Origin: Hyphomicrobiales bacterium | GTDB taxonomy: Bacteria > Pseudomonadota > Alphaproteobacteria > Rhizobiales > Methylopilaceae | DNA: 64,000 bases | Reading direction: 5' to 3' | NCBI GenBank assembly: GCA_022842205.1 | Contig: JALHQA010000002.1 | Span: 310,001 to 374,000, forward strand | Shown: piece by piece, positions 39,551 through 48,036 of the stretch | Layout of the letters: each line of letters starts with the position of its first letter | Numbering within the stretch: position 1 is the first letter of the stretch | Translations under genes and position numbers: made by a program | The notes under the pieces: generated by a model | Databases searched by the model: none | Seen by the model: only the letters and a program-made list of their open reading frames with translations | What the model was told of the DNA's origin: nothing

Positions 39551-40965
39551 GGCGCCGCGGACCGCATGGTTTCCAACGGCTGGTCGCTCTCCCGCGACAG
39601 GGCGTCGAGATAATCGCGGCACCAGGCGGCGACGTCATGTTCGCGCAGTTTGGGCATCATGGAATTGTAGCGTTCGCGGCGGGCTTCGATGGGCATCGAG
39701 ATCGCGCGTCCAATAGCATTTGCCGTCGCTTCCGTATCGTATGGGTTCACGATCAAAGCGCCGTCCATTTCGCGGGCCGCACCCGCAAAGCGCGAAAGCA
39801 CGAGCACGCCGGGATTTTCCGGATCCTGAGCCGCGACGAACTCCTTGGCGACAAGATTCATCCCGTCACGCAGCGGCGTAACGAGACCCGCGCGGCCGAG
39901 ACGATAGAGACCCGCAAGCGCAGCGCGGGAGATCGTTTTGTTGACGTAGCGTATGGGAACCCAATCGACATCGCCGAACTGGCCGTTCACGCGGCCCGTC
40001 AGTTCAGCGATTTCCTTCTGCATGTCGGCATATTCGGGCACTTCGGAGCGCGACTTCGGCGTGATCTGCAGGAACGTAACTTTGCCCTTCGCGCTCGGGC
40101 TCATTTCGATGAAGCGCGAGAATGCTTCGATGCGCTGGCCGATGCCTTTCGAATAGTCGAGTCGATCGACCCCGATGACGAGATCGCGATCGTTGAGACT
40201 TTGCGCCGTGCGCTTGACGATGGGGTTCTTGCTCCCCTCCTCCGCCATCTTCTCGAAAACCTCGGTATCCAGCCCGATGGGAAACGCTCCGACCTGGAAG
40301 CGATGCCCGTAGCTCTCATACCAATTGTCTCCGAGAGATTTGCCGAAGCCCTCCCGGATCATGCAGCCGGCGAAATTCTCAACGTCGTAGTCCGTCTGCA
40401 AACCGACGAGATCGTAGGCCGCAACACCGCGCATGATGGTGTCATGAACGGGCAGCGTCGAAAGCACGTCAGCGGGCGGCCAGGGGATGTGATGGAAGTA
40501 ACCGATGCGGTTTTTTACGCCGATGTGCCGCAATTCGGAGGCCAGCGGAATCAGGTGATAATCATGCACCCAGATCAAATCGGTAGGCCGGATCAGCGGC
40601 GCCAGCAGCCGTGCAAAAGAGCGATTGACGCGGAAATAACCCGCCATGTCCTTACGCGAGAAATCCGTAAGGTCCAACCTGTAATGGCAAAGCGGCCACA
40701 GCGCACGATTGGCGAAACCTGCGTAGTATTCATCGACATCACGCCGGTTGAGATCGGCAACCGCGTACGTGATATTCCCGAAATCGCGGATTTCTAGCCA
40801 TTCGATCTCGCGCTCGCTGCTCGTCTTTCCGGACCATCCGAACCACAGGCCGCCATGCGCTTTCAACGCTGCCTCAAGCGCAACAGCAAGACCGCCGGCG
40901 GCAGCCGTCGAACCTTTCGTGGTCGGAACCGGAACCCGGTTGGAAACGACAATCAGACGAGCCAA
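39547..40965 (-). CDS. otsA: alpha,alpha-trehalose-phosphate synthase (UDP-forming)
   Basis: ARLIVVSNRVPVP..., IGYFHHIPWPP, DYDVENF; predicted TTG start at 40965 (no suitable ATG near the conserved N-terminus). Confidence 0.94.
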   Translation of the reverse strand: MARLIVVSNRVPVPTTKGSTAAAGGLAVALEAALKAHGGLWFGWSGKTSSEREIEWLEIRDFGNITYAVADLNRRDVDEYYAGFANRALWPLCHYRLDLTDFSRKDMAGYFRVNRSFARLLAPLIRPTDLIWVHDYHLIPLASELRHIGVKNRIGYFHHIPWPPADVLSTLPVHDTIMRGVAAYDLVGLQTDYDVENFAGCMIREGFGKSLGDNWYESYGHRFQVGAFPIGLDTEVFEKMAEEGSKNPIVKRTAQSLNDRDLVIGVDRLDYSKGIGQRIEAFSRFIEMSPSAKGKVTFLQITPKSRSEVPEYADMQKEIAELTGRVNGQFGDVDWVPIRYVNKTISRAALAGLYRLGRAGLVTPLRDGMNLVAKEFVAAQDPENPGVLVLSRFAGAAREMDGALIVNPYDTEATANAIGRAISMPIEARRERYNSMMPKLREHDVAAWCRDYLDALSRESDQPLETMRSAAP

Positions 40966-40981
40966 ATCCTGCTTTCCCTCT

Positions 40982-41767
40982 CTACGTCCGCGCCATCCGC
41001 GCCAGCCACTGCCGAACCGCGTCCGGATCGGCGATGCTTTCGTTTGCCTCGGTCGCTCTCTTGTCGCGTCCGACACGTATGGACCGTCCGCCGCGCGCAT
41101 TCGCGGTCCGGAACGCGGGCTCGTCGGTCCAATCGTCCCCGATAACCAGAGGCACACGGCCGAGATAGGGATCCTCCTCAAGAAAGGCGGAAACCGCGCG
41201 TCCCTTGTCCACCTTCGCGGGGCGGACCTCGACGACCATCTTGCCGGGCTGGATTTCAAGTCCCTCCCCGTCGGTTTCCACGAGTTCCCGTGCGAAGGCT
41301 TCGACATCCTCGCCGAGTGCAGGATTGAGCCGGTAGTGCACCGCCGCGGCGCGGCCCTTGTTTTCGAGCAAGAGCCCTTCATTGCCGGCCACGAATGCTT
41401 CCAGCGCCGCCAGAATGCGCGGCATCGCGGGATTTACGATGGTGCCCTTCATGGTGCCGTCAGGCAAACGCAACTCGGCGCCATGGACACCGGCGATGGG
41501 CAGCTTGAGCGGTACGAGCAAGCGGTCGATCACCGCAATCTCGCGGCCAGTCACGAGGGCGAGCGCTCCGCCGAGGCGTTCCCTCAGACGGGCGAGCACA
41601 TCCGGCAGATCCGGCGGGACAACCACCGCCTCCGGACTCGCGGCTATGTCCAGCAGAGTGCCATCGACGTCCAGAAACAGGGCCCAATTATCGAGATCGG
41701 CGGATGACAGGGGCTCCGGCAATTCGGGAACGGCTTCTGGATGTTTTGCACTCTCGGCAATGGTCAT
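40982..41767 (-). CDS. otsB: trehalose-phosphatase
   Basis: NWALFLDVDGTLLDIA; VEVRPAKVDKGRAVSAFL; VPLVIGDDWTDEPAF. Confidence 0.94.
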   Translation of the reverse strand: MTIAESAKHPEAVPELPEPLSSADLDNWALFLDVDGTLLDIAASPEAVVVPPDLPDVLARLRERLGGALALVTGREIAVIDRLLVPLKLPIAGVHGAELRLPDGTMKGTIVNPAMPRILAALEAFVAGNEGLLLENKGRAAAVHYRLNPALGEDVEAFARELVETDGEGLEIQPGKMVVEVRPAKVDKGRAVSAFLEEDPYLGRVPLVIGDDWTDEPAFRTANARGGRSIRVGRDKRATEANESIADPDAVRQWLARMART

Positions 41768-41911
41768 TTCGCCCTTTCTGAGAATCCAAGCCTAAGTCAC
41801 TGCCTGGATTAGAATAAGTAGAACGCTCAAGCCTGCGTCAAAGTTCTCCAGACAGATTCAGATTCAAATGTTCGGGCGGAAACGCACCGTTCGCAACCAC
41901 CCTGGTGAATC

Positions 41912-43009
41912 TTAGTTCACCACGATCCGCGGCGCGGGCCTTTGCCCGGTCCCCGACTCCAGCGACGTCCACACCATATCGGCTATGGCCGAATAGGCGC
42001 TGGCATGCTCGCCTGTCGGTTCGACGGCCACGACCGGGGTCCCCGCATCCGACAACTCGCGGATACGCGCATGCAGCGGAATTTCTCCGAGGAAGCGGAC
42101 GCCGAGCTCCTGGGCCTCTTTTTCCGCGCCGCCATGGCCGAAAAGATCGGTCCGCTCGCCGCAATGGGGACATTTGAAATAACTCATGTTTTCGATGACG
42201 CCCAAAATCGGCACATCGACCTTGCGGAACATGGCCACGCCGCGCCGCGCGTCGGCAAGGGCCAGATCCTGCGGCGTCGAGACGATCACCGCCCCGGCGA
42301 GGCGCACCTGCTGCGCCATGGTGAGCTGTGCGTCGCCCGTCCCCGGCGGCATATCGACGACGAGTACGTCGAGCGTGCCCCAATTCACTTCCTTCAGCAT
42401 CTGGGAGATGGCGCTCATGACCATCGGCCCGCGCCAGACCATCGCGGTGCTGGAATCGATCAGGAAGCCGATCGACATCAGCTTGATGCCGTAGGACATG
42501 ATCGGCTCGATCGTCTTGCCGTCGGAGGCCGGCTTGTGGCGGATGCCGAACAGCACGGGCATGGACGGTCCGTACACATCGGCGTCGAGCAAACCGACGC
42601 GAAGCCCCTTGGCCGCCAGCGCCAGCGCGAGATTGGCGGCGGTGGTGGACTTGCCGACACCGCCCTTGCCGGACGCGACGGCAATGATGTGGCGAACATC
42701 GAGCGAGGCCCCTGCTTTCGCCGCGGGTGCGGCGGACGGCGGTGCTGCGGAAGCCCCGGCGGCCCGCTCGCCCGTCAACGCAACAAGCGCATCCTTGACG
42801 CCCGGTATGGCTTTCACCGCGGCTTCGGCGGCGCTCCGGATTGTTTCGAGCGACCTTGCCTTATCGGGCGTCGTGAGAATTGCGAACGACACCCGGTCGT
42901 CGGCGATGACGATCTCAGAAATCTGTGGAGAGTCAGCGAGGCTGCCCCGCCCGTCCGGTGCCGGAACAGCGCCAAGCGCCCGCATTACATCGTCTCTGGA
43001 AACAGCCAT
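41912..43009 (-). CDS. Mrp/NBP35-type P-loop ATPase, iron-sulfur carrier
   Basis: HIIAVASGKGGVGKSTTAANLALALAAKGLRVGLLDADVYGPSMP; VIENMSYFKCPHCGERTDLFG. Confidence 0.95.
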   Translation of the reverse strand: MAVSRDDVMRALGAVPAPDGRGSLADSPQISEIVIADDRVSFAILTTPDKARSLETIRSAAEAAVKAIPGVKDALVALTGERAAGASAAPPSAAPAAKAGASLDVRHIIAVASGKGGVGKSTTAANLALALAAKGLRVGLLDADVYGPSMPVLFGIRHKPASDGKTIEPIMSYGIKLMSIGFLIDSSTAMVWRGPMVMSAISQMLKEVNWGTLDVLVVDMPPGTGDAQLTMAQQVRLAGAVIVSTPQDLALADARRGVAMFRKVDVPILGVIENMSYFKCPHCGERTDLFGHGGAEKEAQELGVRFLGEIPLHARIRELSDAGTPVVAVEPTGEHASAYSAIADMVWTSLESGTGQRPAPRIVVN

Positions 43010-43144
43010 GTCACCTCATAAGGGGATTTGCGGGGCACCATAATCACGAAGCGGCGACGGTCAATTGGAGAGGCTTCAAAAACTATTGTGCCGAGGGAGG
43101 TTCTGCCTAAGAGTTACACCGGATCGTGTTAGAGGCAGCAACAC

Positions 43145-43924
43145 ATGCGCCTTCCGGGAATCGCCTTTATCTCCATCGTCTTGATGTTCGGTGTAACCCC
43201 GAGTTCAGCGCGCGACGCCGGCACGCTCCGGATTGGCGTTACCACGAACTACCCGCCTTTTGTGTATGTCGACGACAACAACCTGATGCAGGGATTCGAG
43301 ATCGACATAGCAAACGCTCTGTGCATGCAAATGAAGGTCAAATGCGAGTTCGTGCGGGAAGAATGGAGCGACATGATCCCCGCGCTGATAGCCAACCGCT
43401 ACGACGCAATCATGTCCTCCATGTCGATCACAAAGGAACGCAAACAGCACATCGATTTCTCCAAACACTATTACCAGTCGCCGGCGAGTTTCACAGCCCG
43501 CAGGGAGAGCAATATCCGCGACACAAGTCCGAAGGGAATGGCTGGCCGGGTCATTGGCGCCACCGTCGGCACCATCCATCAGCGTTATGCGGAGGAAGTG
43601 TATGTGCCGGCAGGCGCAAGGCTGAAAGTGTACACCACGCAGCCGGAAGCCCAGCTCGAACTTGAACGCGGTTTCGTGGATGCAATCCTTACCGACAAGA
43701 TCGGCGCCTATGAGTGGCTGACCACCGGTGAAGGCAGCAAATGTTGCAGCTACGCCGGCGAAGACCTGACCGACCCGGCCTATATCGGCGAGGGCGTCGG
43801 CGTCGGCCTCCGCAAGGGCGAGGAATCGCTGAAAGCCCGGATCAACGACGCGATCGATGCGATCGTCGCCAACGGTACATACCGTAAAATAAACAATAAA
43901 TACTTCCCATTCAGGATTTATTAA
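43145..43924 (+). CDS. periplasmic amino-acid-type substrate-binding protein (solute-binding family 3)
   Basis: LRIGVTTNYPPFVYVDDNNLMQGFEIDIANALCMQMKVKCEFVREEWSDMIPALIANRYDAIMSSMSITKERKQHIDFS. Confidence 0.92.
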   Translation: MRLPGIAFISIVLMFGVTPSSARDAGTLRIGVTTNYPPFVYVDDNNLMQGFEIDIANALCMQMKVKCEFVREEWSDMIPALIANRYDAIMSSMSITKERKQHIDFSKHYYQSPASFTARRESNIRDTSPKGMAGRVIGATVGTIHQRYAEEVYVPAGARLKVYTTQPEAQLELERGFVDAILTDKIGAYEWLTTGEGSKCCSYAGEDLTDPAYIGEGVGVGLRKGEESLKARINDAIDAIVANGTYRKINNKYFPFRIY

Positions 43925-44030
43925 GTGTTCCGGACCGGACGGTTTCAGCATCTAAACGTACCGTCAACCATATCGGTGAGTCCGACCTTAAGGTTTTCAA
44001 ATTCAGATACAGTCACATCTGATTTGAACC

Positions 44031-45638
44031 ATGACGCACGACGTTCAAAAGCCCCTTGCGACCAGCACCGGCGACGCATTGCTTGCGGCGGACGATGCCG
44101 CATGGACAATGAACGAGATTCGCCGCCGCCTCGCCGAGGAAACGAGCGACGAAACCCTGCGCGCGCGCGAAAAGCGCCGCCATGTCAGCCAGAAGGTTCG
44201 TGAAGCACGCGAAAAGCTGACATCCACGACAGGTACACGCCCGGCCTTCGACGCAGAGCTGACCCGTCTGTACGCGCAAAACCGATACACCGCCGCCTAT
44301 GCGATCCTCGCGCTCGAAATCGCCGTCGCCGGCACAATGAGCCTCTGGCTGTCGTTCTTCACCACCGCGGTCTGGCTTCTGGCGGTACTCGCTTTTCACG
44401 GCCTGATACTCCTGCAGGCTCATCGCTTCCTGCGACAGGCCTCGCCTGAAATCAGCCTGAAAACCTGGCGTCAGCGCTTCGCTGCCGCCGAATTCGCACA
44501 TGCCACAACATTCGCGCTGATCGTTCCGCCGCTGGCGTTTGTACAAAATGACAGCGCGCGCATCTTCCTCGTGTTCGCGATGCTGCTGATCGTTGCGATC
44601 CGTACAATGCTGTCGGCGAGCCTGCCACCGATCGTCTATGCGGGCTCGCTGCCCATCACGTTCGCGATCGCCGGCTTCTTCCTGCTGATGGACGACCCGG
44701 CATTGCGCATGGTCGCGATCATCGCGCCGCTTGCGCAGGTGTTCTTCGTTCTGCTCGGCCAGCGGCTCTTCCGCACATCGCTGATGACCCTGCAATACCG
44801 GGCCGAGAAAGATGCGCTGATCGCCGAGCTCGAACAGGCCAAATCGAACTCCGACGAAGCGCGCCGGCGCGCCGAGACCGCGAACGTCGCCAAATCGCGA
44901 TTCCTCGCGACGATGAGCCACGAACTGCGCACGCCACTCAACGCCATTCTCGGGTTTTCGGAGGTTCTGAAGAGCGAGGTTTTCGGGCCGCACGCCAACC
45001 CGACCTATCGCGAATATGCCGGCGATATTCATTCGAGCGGCGAACATCTGCTCACGCTGATCAACGAATTGCTTGATCTGTCGCGCATCGAAGCTGGCCG
45101 CTACGAACTGAACGAGGAAGCCGTCAACCTGACCTATGTCGTGGACGATTGCCGGAACCTGCTGAAGCTGCGCGCCAAGAATCGCGGCATCACCATTCTG
45201 CACGCGTTCGAGTCCAACCTGCCGATGCTGTGGGCGGACGAACGCGCGATCCGCCAGATCACCCTGAACCTGCTGTCCAACGCCATCAAGTTCACGCCGC
45301 AAGGTGGCGAGATCACCTTGAAGGTCGGAGCGCTGGAGAATGGCGGGCAATATCTTTCCGTGCGCGATACCGGCCCCGGCATTCCGGAAGACGAAATTCC
45401 CGTCGTGCTGTCCTCGTTCGGCCAGGGAACGCTGGCGATCAAGACCGCCGAACAGGGTGCAGGCCTCGGCCTGCCGATCGTGCAGGGCCTGACGGATCTG
45501 CACGGCGGCACGTTCGAACTGAAGAGCAAGTTGCGCGAGGGAACCGAGGTGACGGTCTCGTTCCCCGCTTACCGCGTCGTCACGGCGCTCGCCCCCGTGA
45601 CTGCCGAGCCGGAACCGCTGATCCGGCGCAAGGCGTAA
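44031..45638 (+). CDS. membrane sensor histidine kinase (DivJ/PleC/PdhS-like HisKA type)
   Basis: VAKSRFLATMSHELRTPLNAILGFSEVLKSEVFG; HATPase NLLSNAIKFTPQGGEITLKV...GAGLGLPIVQGLTDLHGG. Confidence 0.9.
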   Translation: MTHDVQKPLATSTGDALLAADDAAWTMNEIRRRLAEETSDETLRAREKRRHVSQKVREAREKLTSTTGTRPAFDAELTRLYAQNRYTAAYAILALEIAVAGTMSLWLSFFTTAVWLLAVLAFHGLILLQAHRFLRQASPEISLKTWRQRFAAAEFAHATTFALIVPPLAFVQNDSARIFLVFAMLLIVAIRTMLSASLPPIVYAGSLPITFAIAGFFLLMDDPALRMVAIIAPLAQVFFVLLGQRLFRTSLMTLQYRAEKDALIAELEQAKSNSDEARRRAETANVAKSRFLATMSHELRTPLNAILGFSEVLKSEVFGPHANPTYREYAGDIHSSGEHLLTLINELLDLSRIEAGRYELNEEAVNLTYVVDDCRNLLKLRAKNRGITILHAFESNLPMLWADERAIRQITLNLLSNAIKFTPQGGEITLKVGALENGGQYLSVRDTGPGIPEDEIPVVLSSFGQGTLAIKTAEQGAGLGLPIVQGLTDLHGGTFELKSKLREGTEVTVSFPAYRVVTALAPVTAEPEPLIRRKA

Positions 45639-45697
45639 GCTAAGTCTTTCCCGGCATGACAGGTCTCGCGTATCGTCCGGCGCTCGTGGAGCCGGAT

Positions 45698-45982
45698 ATG
45701 AACAAACCTTATGCCTGGATCGCCCTCGCCATTGTCGCGGCTGGAATCACCATCGTCGTCCTTGCCGACATATTCGGCACGATCGGAACCGCTCGCGGAG
45801 ACCAGATCGTCTCGCTCGTCGCAGCCATGGCGCTTCTGGTGTTCGTCGGCGGCGGGGCGCTGGGCGCTTACCAGGGACGCGGCACGATGTTCCTGCAGCA
45901 TGTCGCGATCTGGCTCGGCCTGATCGCGGTATTCGTGCTGCTCTACAATTATCGCCACGCGCTGGGCTTCAGCTTCGACTAG
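45698..45982 (+). CDS. small membrane protein resembling only the N-terminal membrane part of TIGR02281-type clan AA aspartic proteases
   Basis: MNKPYAWIALAIVAAGITIVVLADIFGTIGTARGDQIVSLVAAMALLVFVGGGALGAYQGRGTMFLQHVAIWLGLIAVFVLLYNYRHALGFSFD*. Confidence 0.6.
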   Translation: MNKPYAWIALAIVAAGITIVVLADIFGTIGTARGDQIVSLVAAMALLVFVGGGALGAYQGRGTMFLQHVAIWLGLIAVFVLLYNYRHALGFSFD

Positions 45983-46824
45983 GCGAAGTGCTCGAGCAGA
46001 ACCGCCGTCAGAAAACGCGTGCCCATCAGGATCAGGAACACGCCGAGCGCCAGTTCAAGCTGGCGCTGTGTAAAGGCATGCGCGATGCGCACGCCGAGCG
46101 GCGCGACCAGCATGCTGACGGGGGCGATGAGCAGCGCGCCGATGAGCGACACATAGCCGATCGACAAGGCCGGAAGCCGCGCCATTTCCGGCCAGCCGGC
46201 AATGATGAAACCGAGGGCGCCCGGAATCGAGATCATGACGCCGACCCCCGACCCCATGGCAATTCCCTGCAGCATCGTGCGGCCGTGCACGACGAACACA
46301 AGCGTCGCCAGAGAGCCGCCGCCGATGCCGACCAGTGACGACAGGAGGCCTATAAACCCGCCATAGATGCTTGTGCCGACCGGCCCCGGAAGCTCGTCGT
46401 ACACCCGCACGGCCTTGCTGCCGAGAAACAGCATCTGCGCACCGAGCGTAACCCCGAAAAGACCGAAAACCACTTCGAGCGCCACCGCAGACGAGAACGC
46501 GGCGATAATCGCGCCTGTCACTACGCCGGCGATGACCGGAACGGCCCACTGCTTCAGAATCCGCATATCGACCGCCCCGCGCCGCTTGTGCGCGAGGAAG
46601 GAGCGGATCGAGGTCGGGATGATGATGGCAAGCGATGTGCCGACGCACAGATGCATCCGGATGTCTTCCGGAACGCCCAGAATCCCGAAGAGATAATAGA
46701 GCACCGGCACGATGATGGCGCCGCCGCCGATGCCAAGCAGGCCGGCGAGCAAACCCGTCGCCACGCCGCCCGCAAGCAGGACGGCGGCGAGGACGGCCAG
46801 TTCTTCGAGGGGAATCCCGAACAT
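45979..46824 (-). CDS. TauE/SafE family sulfite exporter-type permease
   Basis: GVATGLLAGLLGIGGGAIIVPVLYYLFGILGVPEDIRMHLCVGTSLAIIIPTSIRSF. Confidence 0.9.
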   Translation of the reverse strand: MFGIPLEELAVLAAVLLAGGVATGLLAGLLGIGGGAIIVPVLYYLFGILGVPEDIRMHLCVGTSLAIIIPTSIRSFLAHKRRGAVDMRILKQWAVPVIAGVVTGAIIAAFSSAVALEVVFGLFGVTLGAQMLFLGSKAVRVYDELPGPVGTSIYGGFIGLLSSLVGIGGGSLATLVFVVHGRTMLQGIAMGSGVGVMISIPGALGFIIAGWPEMARLPALSIGYVSLIGALLIAPVSMLVAPLGVRIAHAFTQRQLELALGVFLILMGTRFLTAVLLEHFA

Positions 46825-46890
46825 GTGCAGCGCTTGTCGCGCCGCGCGGACGGCGACGCAAGTGAGGCGATCTGATGCTTTCGGTTAGTT

Positions 46891-47952
46891 CTACGCGGCC
46901 TCGGCGGTGGGAACGTCCCGGACCAGCGCCAGAGCATCGGCCAGGACCTCGGCCCCCGCCCTCGGCTTGACCGCCGCCGTCGCGAGATGACGGCGGAAAG
47001 CGCGCGCGCCCGGCTGGCCCTGGAAAAGGCCCAGCATGTGGCGGGTGACGTTAGAAGCCTTGCCGCCCTGTGCGACGTGCGCGTCGATATAAGGGAGCAT
47101 GCTTTCGGCGGCCGCACGGATGCTGGCGAAGGGTGCGTCCCCGCCGAACAGGCGCGCATCGACGTCGCACAGCAGGCCGGGATTCTGATAGGCGGCGCGG
47201 CCGATCATGACGCCATCGACATGGCGAAGATGTTCTTCCACTTCATCGAGCGTTTCGATGCCGCCGTTCACGGCTATCGGCAGATCCGGCAGCCGCTGTT
47301 TCAGACGCCAGACGCGCGCATAATCGAGCGGCGGTACATCGCGGTTTTCCTTGGGCGACAGGCCCTGCAGCCACGCCTTCCGGGCATGAACGACAAGCGC
47401 GTCCATGCCGGCGGAGACCGCGGCATGCGCCAGTTCATCCAGCGCGGGGCCGGTATCCTGATCGTCGACGCCGATGCGGCATTTGACGGTGACGGGGATA
47501 TCCACCGCCCTCTTCATGGCCTCGACGCAGCGACCGACAAGCGCCGGTTCGCGCATCAGACAGGCGCCAAAACGCCCGTCCTGCACCCGGTCAGACGGGC
47601 AGCCGACATTCAGGTTGATTTCGGCATAGCCGAACCCGGCCGCAATCCTGGCCGACGCCGCGAGATCGGCTGGGTCCGAACCACCGAGCTGGAGCGCCAC
47701 GGGCTGTTCCTCGGACGAAAATCCGAGCAGCCGCTCGCGCGGGCCATGCAGCACGGCGCCGGTGGTGACCATCTCGGTATAGAGCCGCGCATGCCGGCTG
47801 AGGCGGCGATGGAAGACGCGGCAATGCCGGTCGGTCCAGTCCATCATCGGCGCCACGGAAAATTTGATAAGGTCTTTCAATAACTTGCCTTCAGCGATGC
47901 GGCGAATTCGATGCCTTATCTGGCCTTCCAACCCTTTTTCCGCAAGCAACAC
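46891..47952 (-). CDS. dusA: tRNA-dihydrouridine synthase A (start uncertain)
   Basis: FSVAPMMDWTDRHCRVFHRRLSRHARLYTEMVTTGAVLHG; INLNVGCPSDRVQDGRFGACLM. Confidence 0.94.
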   Translation of the reverse strand: MLLAEKGLEGQIRHRIRRIAEGKLLKDLIKFSVAPMMDWTDRHCRVFHRRLSRHARLYTEMVTTGAVLHGPRERLLGFSSEEQPVALQLGGSDPADLAASARIAAGFGYAEINLNVGCPSDRVQDGRFGACLMREPALVGRCVEAMKRAVDIPVTVKCRIGVDDQDTGPALDELAHAAVSAGMDALVVHARKAWLQGLSPKENRDVPPLDYARVWRLKQRLPDLPIAVNGGIETLDEVEEHLRHVDGVMIGRAAYQNPGLLCDVDARLFGGDAPFASIRAAAESMLPYIDAHVAQGGKASNVTRHMLGLFQGQPGARAFRRHLATAAVKPRAGAEVLADALALVRDVPTAEAA

Positions 47953-48036
47953 AACGGATTTCTGGTCTCAAAGGGGCTATTCCGGAAAGGCTTCGGCCCC
48001 TAAGTACGAGACACATCCCGTTCCAGGAGCCTTGCC

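Noticed and set aside
40966-41382. N-terminal extension of the otsA ORF into otsB
   Set aside because: OtsA homology starts at ARLIVVSNRV; the upstream part is out-of-frame otsB.
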